Shown: piece by piece, positions 33,172 to 44,418 of the stretch
Layout: each line of letters begins with the position of its first letter
Position numbering within the stretch: the first letter of the stretch is position 1
Assembly: GCA_977006965.1 (NCBI GenBank)
Contig: OZ345352.1
Span: forward strand, 3,658,001-3,722,000
Length of the DNA stretch: 64,000 nucleotides
Origin: Phymatolithon calcareum
Taxonomy: Eukaryota; Rhodophyta; Florideophyceae; Hapalidiales
Reading direction: 5' to 3'
Notes under the pieces: model-generated
What the model saw: the letters and a program-made list of their open reading frames with translations, nothing else
Database searches by the model: none
What the model was told of the DNA's origin: nothing
Made by a program: the position numbers and the translations under genes

Positions 33172-33506
33172 TGTTGGAGAAGGTTAGGCAAGTGATGGGG
33201 AGAAAGAAAAAAGTTTGGTTGAAAGAAAATGGTTGAGTAGAAGCTGAGAACCCTAAACAAATTTGTCATAATATCATATGACACGTGTAACATGAAAAAT
33301 GAAGAATCATCTTCTGAGGGGGGGAGTATGATTATCATACTCTTATCATACTCGGACACGTGTCACTGCCAATCTTCTTGATTCAAAGTTCTGAGACACT
33401 TTGACTTTCGACTTGACACTTGTACACGTGTACACGTGTACCGAGATCATACCTTGATATTGAAGTGTGTTTGCGACTAGTGCTCCAAGCAATCACTCTT
33501 CCAACA
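33172..33506 (-). repeat. O 5' LTR, type A, core promoter deleted
   Basis: 335 bp, shorter than its partners. It passes from agaagctgaga straight to accctaaacaaat, losing about 110 bp that hold the TATA box and the conserved start region. CACGTG boxes remain. Right flank GAATG. Confidence 0.88.
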
Positions 33507-33511
33507 GAATG

Positions 33512-35389
33512 TTTGTCTAACGAAACTATCATTGAAACATCTGTATTGGACAATGATAGAAACGACTCTCCACCTTCTGTCGGAGAGAAGTTGGACGTTT
33601 CTAATTCACTGGAGTCCTCTCCTGAATCAACGACGATTACCATTACTCCCGAGCCGAGATTGATGACAACAACTCTATGGGGAATGAACCGCACCCAATA
33701 ACAGACACGCCTGTTCTCAGGCGTTCTACCCGTGTCTCTCGACCACCTGGCGAGTTCTGGAATGCTACTCCTCAATCAACTAGTCTTGCAATGGAAAGCT
33801 GCAATCTTGCCACTCAGTCCGCACTTCTTGCCAGAGATGTGCCTCGTTCATATCAAGAAGCCACTTCTCCAACAAACGTGGATTTCTGGAAACCAGCTAT
33901 CGAAAAGGAGCATTCGTCCATCACTCGCAACAACACGTGGAAACTTGTCGAACGCACGACAGATATGAATGTCCTCCCATGTATGTATGTCTTTACCCTC
34001 AAGGAATCTGGACCCAAGGCTCGCATTGTTGCCAAGGGTTGCCGTCAGGTGCATGGGGTGGACTATGGAGAGACGTATGCCCCAGTCGTCAAGTTTACTT
34101 CGGTTCGCGTCATGCTTGCTACAGTCGCTGTCCACGACCTCGAACTCCATCAGATGGATGTTGTCACGGCGTTCCTTCATGGAGATTTGGACACCGATAT
34201 TTACATGGAAATCCCTTCAGGTTTCCGCACACCCTCTCGTCAAAGTTTAGTATGTAAGCTTCTGAAAGCGCTCTATGGACTGAAACAAGCTCCACGTCTA
34301 TGGCATGCTAAAATCGATGCGTTCCTCATTACAGATCTAAGCTTTACCAGCAGTCCGACTGACCCATGTCTTTACGTTCGTCATACTTCCAAAGGAATTA
34401 TGATCATAGCGCTATATGTGGATGACTTACTTATTGCGGGAAGTGACACGTCGGCAATTGTCTAGATCAATGGGGAGTTAAAGAAACTGTTCGAGATGAA
34501 GGATTTGGGAGAAGCTCGTGTATGTTTGGGACTTGAAATTACGCGTGATCGGACGCGACGCACCGTTCGTCTTTCACAAGAAAAGTACATACAGTCAGTT
34601 TTGGAGCGGTTTTCAATGCAAAACTCCAAACCTATGCCGACTCCAATGGAATCTGGATTCAACAACACACGTTGGTATGATCCGGACGCTTCTTTTGAGC
34701 GCGCCTTCACTGTTCCTTACAGCCAAGCTATTGGTTGTCTCATGTTTCTGTACATATGTACTCTACACGATATTGGTTTTCCTGTTTGCTGCCTTGCGCA
34801 GGTCTCCGAGGATCCACTACTTCCACACTGGGTTGATATCAAGCGAGTTCTTCGCTACATTGCAGGTACGCGCAACTTTGGTATTACATTCAGACTTAGT
34901 GCTACAGTTGACCCCGTTGGTTACACAGACTCGGACTGGGGCGGCTGTCGTGACTCTCGCAAATCCACCAGTGGCTACATTTTCATGATCGCAGGAGGAC
35001 CTGTCTGGTGGCGCTCAAAGAAGCAGACAATTGTTGCGACATCTTCCTGTGAGGCCGAATACATTGCGTCGTGCTCTGCAACCAAGGAGGCCGTATGGCT
35101 TTAACGACTAATTGGAGACATCCAAGAACATAACAAGCCTCTGGCGATTCGGGTGTTTGCCGATAATCAAGTTTCCATTGATTCTGGAAAGAACCAGGCC
35201 GTCACGAAACGTAACAAGCATGTGGATATTCAGTATCACTACGTCCGCGATGTTGTCGCACAAGGAAAAGTCAAGTTGGACTACTGTCCAACACAAAAAA
35301 TGACTGCTGACGCACTCACAAAACCGCTGGATCGCGTGCTGTTCGAAAAGCACGTTCAAGCAAGGGGCGTTAGCGCTCAAGTTATCTAG
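33512..35389 (+). pseudogene. CL RT-RNase H (downstream piece)
   Basis: Continues the CL polyprotein after GAATG. First the acidic integrase/RT spacer, then RT (YGETYAPVVKFTSVRVM, DVVTAFLHGDLDTDIYMEIP, YGLKQAPRLWH, ALYVDDLLIAGSD) and RNase H (YTDSDWGGC, RSKKQTIVATSSCEAEYIAS, ADNQVSIDS, HVDIQYHYVRDVV, ADALTKPLDR). It is more diverged than the A-type copies (SRPPGEFWNATPQS). Lesions: a frame change near 33690, TAG at 34463-34465 just after YVDD, TAA at 35102-35104. Stop at 35387-35389, then a purine tract and a type-C LTR. Confidence 0.9.
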
Positions 35390-35409
35390 TCCCTTCGATC
35401 GAGGGGGAG

Positions 35410-35935
35410 TGTTGGAAGTGGAACCTTTGTGTTGAATGTGTCTATTATTTTCGATAAGACACATGATTAGAATATCGATCTCGGTACACGTTTAGTAATT
35501 GAAATTGTCTTGCTTGGTGCTTTAGTCGCAAGACAGTTTGTCATATATGTCTATATCATAATATGCGTATACGTGTGCATGGGTGTGACTATTGTCATAG
35601 TATGATAGTATGTTTACAAGTAGCTATGTTGTTGTCGGTTGTTACTTGAAACCGTTAAGATTGAGGAAGTGCAGATGGGTCAGTTACAGCAGTGCACGTA
35701 ATGCATTACTAGTCAGCACTGGCTATTTGACGTCAGCATGCATCCAGCGCATTTGACGTCAGCATGCATCCAGCACATTTTGACGTCAGCATGCATCCAA
35801 GTACAGTTCCTGCAGTGGCACGAGGCTGGTATATAACTTCCATCTTCTGTGCCGACCATCGAAATAAACCAAGCAACTCTCAACCACCATCAACTTTCCT
35901 CATCAACCTTGTCTCAATCCCATATACCTCCAACA
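35410..35935 (+). repeat. CL 3' LTR, type C
   Basis: 526 bp, TGTTGG to CCAACA, followed by GGCAT and FP integrase. It has only three TGACGTCA units (35725-35803), which explains its shorter length compared with 4789-5422. Confidence 0.92.
35725..35803 (+). repeat. TGACGTCA array in LTR-C (3 units)
   Basis: Three direct units of TTTGACGTCAGCATGCATCC, upstream of the TATA region in sense direction. Confidence 0.85.
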
Positions 35936-37897
35936 GGCATACACCAGCAACTCAAAGTAGCATACACCCCACAACAAATTGGGGTGGCTGAACGCATGAA
36001 CCGCACACTTCTCAACTTGGTGCGCTCGATGCTTCATCACAGAGGCATCGAGCAGAAGTTCTGGGCTGAAGCACTTGCTACTGCTGTGTATGTTCGAAAT
36101 AGAGTTACGTCAAGAGGAATTCCTTCAAACACGACCCCCCATCACATATGGATGGGTGCCGCTCCAAATTTGGGACACTTACGTTCATTTGGCATAAAGC
36201 GTTGGTACGTGACTCCAAAAAGGAAGGTTAAGAAACTCGACTTTCTAACTCGTGAGGCCATTATGCTGCGATATGCGACTTCGTCCAAAGGATATAAGCT
36301 GTAGGATCTAAGCTCCAAGAAGGTGATCGTGTCAAGGGATGTGACGTTCGACGAATCGGATTGCGGATTAGGTGAGGCTGAAACGGATGTATCCACTGAC
36401 ACTGCAAACAACGCAGAGGTCAAAGTATGTGAAAATATTGTTGAAGCTAAGGGTCTCCAGCCATCGAGAAAGAACATTCTTCACTCCTCCGGAACAACAC
36501 TTAGAGGCTGGTTCCTCGCAACTCCGACATGAACGTCCTACCGTGCAAGTATGTCTTCAAGGTCAAGGATACAGGCCCGAAAGTTCGCATTGTAGCGAAA
36601 GGGTTGCGACAGGTGCATGGGGTGGACTACGGTGAAACGTATGCCCCAGTCGTAAAGTTCACCTCCATCCGTATCCTACTTGCAACTGTTGCAGTCCATG
36701 ACTTGGAACTTCATCAAATGGATGCTGTGACAGCATTTTTGCATTGTGAGCTCGACGAAGACATATACATGGAGGTTCCGGCCGGCTTTCAAGACTCCAA
36801 GCATCCCAACCTGGTGTGCAAGCTCCTCAAGGCACTATATGGTTTGAAGCAAGCTCCTCGACAATGGAACGCCAAGATTGACAATTTCCTCATCGACAAG
36901 CTTGGATTCTCGAGTAGTCCCAATGATCCATGTCTCTATGTCCGGCACAAGTCTAATTCCATCATGTTCATCGCTCTGTACGTGGATGACTTGTTGATTG
37001 CCGGGAACGACACTTCTGCCATTATGTGGATCAAGGAAGAGCTCAACCAGAGATTCGAGATGAAGGATCTTAACGAAGCCGGCTTGTGTCTTGGTCTTGA
37101 AATCCGAAGAAATCGAAAACTTCGGACTCTCCATCTCTCTCAGTCGGCGTACGCTCAGTCCGTCTTGGAACGTTTCGGTATGGAAAACTCAAAACCAGTA
37201 CCAACGCCAATGGAGTCCAGTCCCAAGAACGCCGCAGTTGGAGAAATCGATATCACAGAGTCTGTGTTAGACCAAGTCCCGTATCGTCCTGGTATCGGAA
37301 CCCTCATGTATTTGATGGTGGGCACTCGGCCAGACATATCGGACTCCGTTGCCAAGTTGTCTTCATTCTGCGAAAACCTCTCCAACGTCACTGGATGGCT
37401 GTCAAGCGTGTTCTTCGCTATATCGCGGGTACTCGGAACCATGGCATTCTTTTCGGCTCAAATTGCAACTTGGTGCCATTCGGCTACACCGACTCGGATT
37501 GGGCAGGATGTGGAGAGACCCGTCGCTCTACAAGTGGTTATGTGGTCTTACTCGCAGGGGGAGCGATAAACTGGCGTTCGAGGAAGCAGACCATCGTGGC
37601 AACCTCAACATGCGAAGCGGAATATATCGCGTCAAGTACAGGCACCAAGGAAGCCGTATGGTTATCTCGCCTCATCGCCGACGTTCACGGTCTCGTGAAG
37701 CCAGCTAGCATGACTTTGTACACCGACAGTCAGAGTGCGATCGCGACGGGGACGAACGCTGCCATCACTCAGCGAAAAAAACACATCGACATACAATAAC
37801 ACTATGTACGCGATGTTGTTGCCACCGGGAAGCTGAACATCAAGTATTGCGAGACGAACTTCATGGTCGCCGACGCATTGACGAAGCCGCTTGATCG
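35936..37897 (+). pseudogene. FP 3' half: integrase tail-RT-RNase H
   Basis: Begins with GGCAT and IHQQLKVAYTPQQIGVAERMNR, exactly where the 5' half at 5423 ends. It contains the integrase tail, a deletion in the spacer, RT with ALYVDDLLIAGND, and RNase H. Lesions: TAG at 36303-36305 (Trp of KLWD), a frame loss near 37375 (gaaaacctctcc for gaaaaccctctcc), and TAA at 37797-37799 (HIDIQ stop). U has the same TAA. Marker residues shared with U include HCELDEDIYMEVPAGFQDSKH. It is cut at about 37897 by a joint with Q in the opposite orientation. Confidence 0.88.
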
Positions 37898-39226
37898 AGC
37901 TAAGTTCACCTTTAACCACCCCATGACATACCATATCAGAGATACCAGAGGGATGGACATGAGCGAGACGTTCATGCCAAAGCTGGAGGCTAGCAAGACA
38001 AGGAACTTCGGTAAATTTATTGCCATGTGCAAGATCGAGTGAGTAGAGACTCTTGCGAAGTGTACCTGTAGCAATCGTGTCATCATGAGCTTTATCATAG
38101 CAACCCCTGTTCTTGAACGTAATCCCATATCCATATTCATCCATTTTGGATACCGATAGTAGAGAGTATCCAAAGTCCGGTATGTGCATAACATCCTTCA
38201 GTTTGCATTTCGACGACTTCCCGTTGACGTTGAGCGTAATAATAGCATCACCTTTCTCTGCAACTGTGGCTTCAGCTTTTGTTCCCATTTCGACAGTTGA
38301 CGACATTTCAGGATACGAGCAGAAGATCGGACGATCGAATGTCATGTGCGAAGTACGTCCAGAGTCAATGATCCATGACTTAGAGTTTTCGGGAATATCG
38401 GAGCTGCGCACATTGGCCATGAGGCATACAAAGCTGGAATCGGACATCTCTCGAATGGGTTCCGATTCATCAGTCAGAAATGCAGTTGGTTTTTGTTTGC
38501 TTTTCATTCCGACGTTTGTATCCGTCTGGAGCAAGGTGAAGGAATTTGGTCCAACACTTAACGGTCTTATGTCCGAATCGATGACATGGTCGCAGTGGTA
38601 ACGAATGTGTTCTCCGTCGCGTCTGGCGGTGAACAGTGCCGCAGTCTCAGCTTTCATGGTTGACGCTTCGACTCTCATAGACATGCATTGCTCTTCTTGA
38701 AAAAGTTTGTTCTTGACAAACTCAATGACTCATCCTCGTTCCGAAGAGCATCAAGTACACTGATCAAGCTAGCGTACCGTTCCGAAAGTCCGTTAAGCAG
38801 AGCCATTGCCATTTCTTTGTCGTCGATATCGACACCCATTGACTTCAGGGTAGATGCGAGCTGTCGAATGCGGTTTGTATAGTGCAATATTTTCTCATCC
38901 TCGCGCATAGTGCCAGTATAGAACTTGCGACGACCACCCACTTTGTTAAGAAGGGCATGTCATTCGAGGATATTGAGAATCGACTGCCACATTTCCTTGG
39001 CCGTTTCCACATCTTGCACATGCTCCCGATGTTCGTCCGAGAGAGAAAGTCCGATAATATCGTTTGCCTTGTTGTCACTTCGAGGACAGAGCTTTAAATC
39101 GTCGGAATCTCGTGCCGGTGCATCGTCCTCTATGAACTCGTCGAGCTCGCGGAATGATAGTACTAGCTGAATTTTCTGTTTCCGAGCGTGGAAATTGGTC
39201 TCATTTAACTTTTCGAACTTCAGCGT
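37898..39226 (-). pseudogene. Q copia gag-protease-integrase start
   Basis: Sense order: gag from LKFEKLNETNFHARKQ, ERHxLLxK block with changes, TLKSMGVDIDDKEMAMALLN, a damaged zinc-knuckle region, protease WIIDSGRTSHMTFD (DSGR instead of DSGS), and the HHCC part of integrase, ending at the P/Q joint. Several frameshifts separate the pieces (near 38680 and 38945). Protease and finger changes suggest an old copy. Its first codons, ATG 39722-39724, lie beyond the solo LTR that splits the gag. Confidence 0.82.
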
Positions 39227-39701
39227 CGTTGGAAGTGTGACTGCTTGGAGCATTAGTCGCATCACACTTCATTTGTGCATGTTTGATCTCGCTACACGTG
39301 TACACGTGTCAATAAGTCTCACAGCTGTGTTTGGAGACGTTCAGAGAAGAATTTTGCTCTGGACACGTGTACAGATGTGATTGCCCGATACGAATCATAC
39401 CATCGTACTCAGCATCGAAAATGATGAGTTTTGGTTTATTACACGTCTATGACAATATGATAATGTTATGATAGATTTGTTTATGGTTACTTGGTCTCCG
39501 TCGTCTACCAAGGGCCCATAATTTGATCTAGCATATAGAGCTAGTCTAGATCTGATATTCAGGACTATCTAGCCAGGTTCTGAGGTCGAGCAAGGCAATA
39601 AATCAAGGAACTCATTCACCAACAACTCAGCAACCACTCAACCAATTCATCTCAACCAAACCATTCCATCATCCTTATCGCATCCCTAACCTCTAACAAC
39701 A
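39227..39701 (+). mobile_element. Solo LTR, type D, TSD AGCGT
   Basis: 475 bp, starting CGTTGG (TGTTGG with one change) and ending CTAACAACA. AGCGT lies on both sides (39222-39226 and 39702-39706), inside Q's gag start. The matching element with internal sequence is R (LTR at 56982-57454). A solo LTR is the usual product of recombination between the two LTRs of one insertion. Confidence 0.92.
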
Positions 39702-39706
39702 AGCGT

Positions 39707-40304
39707 TCCTTACGAGTTGTCCATTTTGCGGAGCGGGGGTCTTCCATTCTTGTCGAAAATGCGTTCGCGGAGTCCACTACGAGTCAACCGAAGTTAACTA
39801 TGAAGGCAATCTATCCCGTATAAGAAATTCCTTCAAGTCAATGTGACCTGGACCTTGATGGGGGGATGGCTCAATGGCCGTATACCTCTTGTAGCGTTTT
39901 GGTACACCTGAACCTGCAGCCGGTAACACGCACTGCAAGACGTTTTGTGGTATCCTGAAACGGGCCTAGTAAGAATCACAGATTTTTAAGAAGGATGCAC
40001 AACAGGAAAACCCTTGTAGTGTTTTGGTACACCTGAACCTGTGGCCGGCAACGCGCACTGCAAGACGCTTAGTGATCCTCTGAAGCGGGCCCCGTAAGAA
40101 TCAGAGATACTTAACGAGGATGTGCAAGCAGGGGTATCAGAGACAAAGATCTTCTGAAGCGGGCCAAACAAGAATCAACGATTCTTGACAAGGATGCGCA
40201 AGCAGAGAGATCAGACGGAGTAAGATCGGGGGCGAAGGAGAACCTCGGAACGGATGATGATGATCAAACGCAGTGATTGATATGCACTGACTCGGGCCAA
40301 AACA
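39707..40304 (-). other. Q gag start and leader
   Basis: 39707-39724 holds the first gag codons; the rest is leader with two R2 blocks (near 39910-39945 and 40028-40070) and R1-like GGGCC blocks. The PBS beside the LTR is degenerate (cgggccaaaacatgat), consistent with an old copy. No gene is seen. Confidence 0.6.
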
Positions 40305-40733
40305 TGATAGATGAAGGTTCGGGAATGGATGAGGAGAGTGGAAAAGTTTGGTTGGTGAAGATTGGTTGACGAGAAGTGGAGTTAGGTGAGAATGAGTTCC
40401 TTGGTTTATTGACTTGGCGGACCTCAGGTCTGGCATATATAGGCCTGAGAATAGGACCAGAGAAGGAAAAAGCCTTAGTTGACGACGGAGACACACTAAC
40501 CGTAAACAAATTTGTCATAATATCATATGACACGTGTAACACAAAAAATCAAATATTATCTACTGAGTGAGGGGAGTATGATTATCATACTCTTATCATA
40601 CTTTGACACGTGTCACCGCAATCTTCATGAATCCACGTTCTGAGACACTTTGTCTTTCGACTTCACGTGTACCGAGATCAAACATTGATTTTGAAGTGTG
40701 GTGCTAGTTCTCCAAGTGATCAGACTTCCAACA
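40305..40733 (-). repeat. Q 5' LTR, type A (diverged)
   Basis: 429 bp, PBS-side end TGATAGATG, outer end TTCCAACA, followed by GCATC of element S. TATATA and CACGTG boxes are still present, with several changes from other copies. Confidence 0.82.
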
Positions 40734-41993
40734 GCATCCGAACGCAATATGTATTCTCAGCAAGTGCCTCAGACCTTCAAGGAAGCCACCTCAAATAGAA
40801 ATTTCGACTTTTGGTCACTAGCCATTCACAAAGAACATTCGTCACCTTTTCAAAACAGCACTTGGGAGCTTGTTCCGCGCAACTCCGACATGAACGTCCT
40901 TGCGTGTAAATATGACTTCAAAGTCAAGGATACAGGCCCGAAGTTCGAATCGTAGCAAAAGGGTTCCGACAGTTGCATGGGGTGGACTATGGTGAGACAT
41001 ATGCCCCAGTCGTTAAGTTCATATCGATTCGTATCCTACTTTCAAGAGTTGCTGTCCATGACCTGGAACTGCACCAAATGCATGTTGTTACAGCTTTCCT
41101 GCATGGCGACTTTGACGACGACATCTATGTGGAAGTTCCACCAGGATTTCGAGATCCCATGCATCCCGACTTGGTGTGCAAGCTCCTCAAAGCACTATAC
41201 GGCCTAAAGCAAGCTCCGCGACAGTGGCATGCCAAGATCGACAAGTTCCTTATCGACGACTTCGGCTTCTCAAGTAGTCCCAACGATCCATGTCTATACG
41301 TTCGGCACAAGTCAAACAGCATCATGATCATAGCGTTGTATGTGGATGACTTGCTATTGGTGGGAATGACACATGTGCCATTTCGTGGATCAAGGGGGAG
41401 CTGAACAAGCGGTTCGAGATGAAACAACTTGATGAAGCAAGTGTATGCCTTGGGCTTATGATCCGCCATAATCGCACAAACGGACACTTCATATTTCGCA
41501 GTCCGTCTACGCTCAGTCAGTCTTCGAACGCTTCGACATGGAAAACTCGACACCAGCACCTACTCCAATGGAGTCAAGCAATAAGAACACGTCAATCGAT
41601 GAACTCTATATCACGGAGTCCTTTGCAGACGAAGTCCCTTATCGTCCAGCTATCGGATGCCTCATGTACTTAACTTTCGGAACTCGTCCAGACATCTCGG
41701 ACTCGGTCGGAAAGCATTCTTCGTATTTCGAGAAACCCCTCAAGCATCATTGGATGGGTGGTAAGCGTGTACTGCGGTACATTTCAGGTACTAGAGACCA
41801 CGGGATTCTGTTCTGTGCAAGTGGCAGCTTGGTTCCAGACGGGTACACAGACGCGAATTGGGCAGGATGTCGTGAGACAAGGCAATCAACAAGTGGGTAT
41901 GTTTTCCTTCTTGCAGGGCGAGCCGTAAGGCGGCGTTCGAAGAAGCAAACCATCGTTGCCACGTCGAAGCGGAGTACATCGCTTCGAGTGCCG
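40734..41993 (+). pseudogene. S copia RT-RNase H fragment
   Basis: Begins gcatccgaacgcaatatg, the same odd joint found inside R at 55422, then SQQVPQTFKEATS. RT includes YGLKQAPRQWH and ALYVDDLL, then a frame change (ggtgggaatgac). RNase H reaches RSKKQTIVATS and stops at the T LTR. Frame losses near 40945 and 41370 and many substitutions show that it is an old relic. Confidence 0.85.
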
Positions 41994-42438
41994 TGTTGTT
42001 CTAGGTTATGGATAAGATGAGATGAATGAAAATCTTTGGTTGGAAAGAAATGGTTGAGGAGAAGTTGGGTTGTGAGTGAATGAGTTCCTTGGTTTATTGA
42101 CTTGGCGAACCTCAGGTCAAGACTATATAGACCTGAGAACTCAAGCAGACTTGATCAAAACCCTAATTGACGACGGAGACACACTAACCCTAAACAAGTT
42201 TGTCATACTATCATATGACACGTGTAACATGAAAAAAATGAAAAATCATCTACTGAGTGAGGGGAGTATGATTATCCTACTCTTATCATACTCTGAGACG
42301 TGTCACTGCCAATCTTCTTGATCCAAAGCGCTGAGACACTTTGACTTTCGACTTGACACGTGTACACGTGTACCAAGATCATACCTTGATATTGAAGTGT
42401 GTTTGCGACTAGAGCTCCAAGCAATCACACTTACAACA
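41994..42438 (-). repeat. T 3' LTR, type A
   Basis: 445 bp, TGTTGTTCTAGG on the left and a reverse-complement purine tract on the right. The left flank is TGCCG within S RNase H. Confidence 0.9.
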
Positions 42439-43244
42439 CTCCCCCTTGATCGAGGGACACGACGACCTCCTCGCGCATATACCCATGTCATGTGCGAACT
42501 TGGCCGTCTTGACACGATCGAGTGGCTTGGTGAGTGCATCCGCAATCATCAACTCAGTACTACAATACTTGATAGATATCTTGCCCGTGGCAACCACATC
42601 ACGAACATAGTGATATTGGATGTCTATGTGCTTGTTCCTCTGAGTGATGGCCGCGTTTCGCCCGGTCGCGATCGCACTTTGACTGTCAGTGTACAGAGTC
42701 ATGGAGGATGGCTTCTCGAGACCTTCAACATCGGCATGAGTCTTGACAACCAGACAGATTCCTTGGCGGCGGCACACGAAGCGATGTATTCCGCTTCGCA
42801 TGTTGAAGTGGCGACGATGGTTTGCTTCTTTGAACGCCAGCTTATGGCTCCCCCTGCAAGAAGGAACACATAGCCACTCGTGGACCGTCTTGTCTCAACA
42901 CATCCCGCCCAATCCGCATCCGTGTAACCGATTGGAACCAAACTCCCACTTCCACCAAACAAATTCCGTGATCTCGAGTACCCGCAATATATCGCAGAAC
43001 ACGCTTCACGCCCATCCAGTAACGTTTGAGAGGCTTTTCGCAGAACGAAGACAGCTTTCCGATCGAGTCCGAGATGTCTGGGCGTGTACCAACCATTAAG
43101 TACATGAGACTTCCGATGGCTGGACGGTATGGAACTTGTTCATCGACGAGCTGAGTGATGTCGACTTCACCGGTTCCGGTGTTCTTGTTGCTTGACTCCA
43201 CAGGGGTTGGTGCTGGTTTCGAGTTCTCCATGCCGAAACGTTCC
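42439..43244 (-). pseudogene. T copia RNase H-RT C-term part
   Basis: RNase H with YTDADWAGC, SWRSKKQTIVAT, CEAEYIASCAAAKES, LYTDSQSAIATG, HIDIQYHYVRDV and IADALTKPLDR. One-base losses near 42735 and 42962 shift the frame. As in N the frame has no stop before the LTR and ends inside it. B interrupts it at GTTCC; the upstream remainder is at 49385-52670. Confidence 0.88.
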
Positions 43245-43671
43245 TGTTGGAAATGTGACTGCTTGGAGCTCTTGTCGCAGTACACATTATCCTTTGTCAT
43301 AAGTCTCTAACCATTTCTCATAAGTTATGATAGAATCAATCCATGTTTTCTCATCTTTACTGACAATGTAGCCGGTCAATCATTTTCTTGATTGATCTTG
43401 TCATTGTCAGTAATTCAATCATTTCGTTAATTGAATCAATCACAGTCAACATTTCAATCGTTTAGTTGATTGATTCAATCACAGTTAGTAGTGCAATGAG
43501 CATCAGAAGGCCTATCATACCTCAATCTGAGGCCTATATAAGACCCGGATCTGATGCCCCGACTCAATAAACCAAGGAACATCTCAGAACCAACCCAACC
43601 ATCTCAACCATGTCAACCATGTCAACCACCTCAACCATCTCAACCATCAACGTCCAAACCTCCATCCAACA
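43245..43671 (+). repeat. B 5' LTR, type B
   Basis: 427 bp. U3 is rich in overlapping TTGATT/AATCAA inverted motifs; the TATA core is cctatataag near 43534. U5 carries tandem nine-base units (ctcaaccat and variants, 43603-43650) whose number differs from the 3' LTR. Confidence 0.92.
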
Positions 43672-43685
43672 GGTTATGGGCCCAG
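43672..43685 (+). other. B primer-binding site
   Basis: A perfect GGTTATGGGCCCAG after the LTR. Confidence 0.9.
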
Positions 43686-44418
43686 ATAACGCGTAATCAA
43701 CCAGCGCTATCACCTTACCGAGGAGTCCTCCTTCGCTCTCGGTAATTTATTCTCAACCAATTTTCATCATCAAAAGTTTTAAAACCCTGTGGTATCTGCG
43801 CCATCCATCGGCCACCCAAAGCGACTCTGCACAGAGTATAGTCTACGAAACAGTTTGACATCATCCGTGCTCTGCTACGTGGTGAAAGGGATATACGCTT
43901 GAGAAATCAAGTAGTCTTCCGAGTATCCACCTGGACGCATCTCGGCTCTGCAGAATTCTGTTGTGTGATTGGAAGGAAATCTGAAAGACTTGTTGGAGTA
44001 CGGTTTACCGATTTGAAAGACAGTCTGCCACGCACAGCGCGTGGTCAGTAGGCCCCGTATACTCATCTTCAAGGAAAAGGTCGCAATTATAGCCTCACGA
44101 AGTACTTGCTCGGTGGGGTGTGCCAACATCAACATTGGAATTTAGGACATTGGAATTGACGGATACGTCTTGCAGTGCGTGTTGTCGGCTGCAGGTTCTG
44201 GTGTACCAAAACGCCACAAGAGGTAAACGGCCTAGAGCCAGCCCTATCTTCAAGAGGTATACGGCCTAGAGCCATCTCCAGATCAAGCTCCGGGTCACAC
44301 TGGCTCGACGCGAATTTCCTATAAGGGATAGATTGCCTTGATAGTTAACTTTTGTTAACTCGCAGTGGACTCCCCGAACGGATCTTCGACAAGATTTCAA
44401 GAAACCCCAGTCCAAAAT
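43686..44418 (+). other. B leader
   Basis: 733 bp with a first half unlike the A-type leaders but shared with U (58646-59091), then an R2-type block (GTCTTGCAGTGCGTGTTG near 44167). Short duplicated text caagaggt-acggcctagagcca lies at about 44217-44275. No coding frame is supported. Confidence 0.55.

Larger units (their letters stand above)
18721..33506 (-). mobile_element. Tandem M-O copia insertion within one TSD (GAATG)
   Basis: The order on the plus strand is LTR, M internal, LTR, O internal, LTR, all in minus orientation. The outer ends are flanked by GAATG (18716-18720 and 33507-33511), and the CL coding sequence is continuous across. The middle LTR lost its U5 end together with M's gag start, leader and PBS. 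N is inserted within M. The unit looks like two elements sharing a central LTR, as arises from LTR recombination. Confidence 0.82.
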
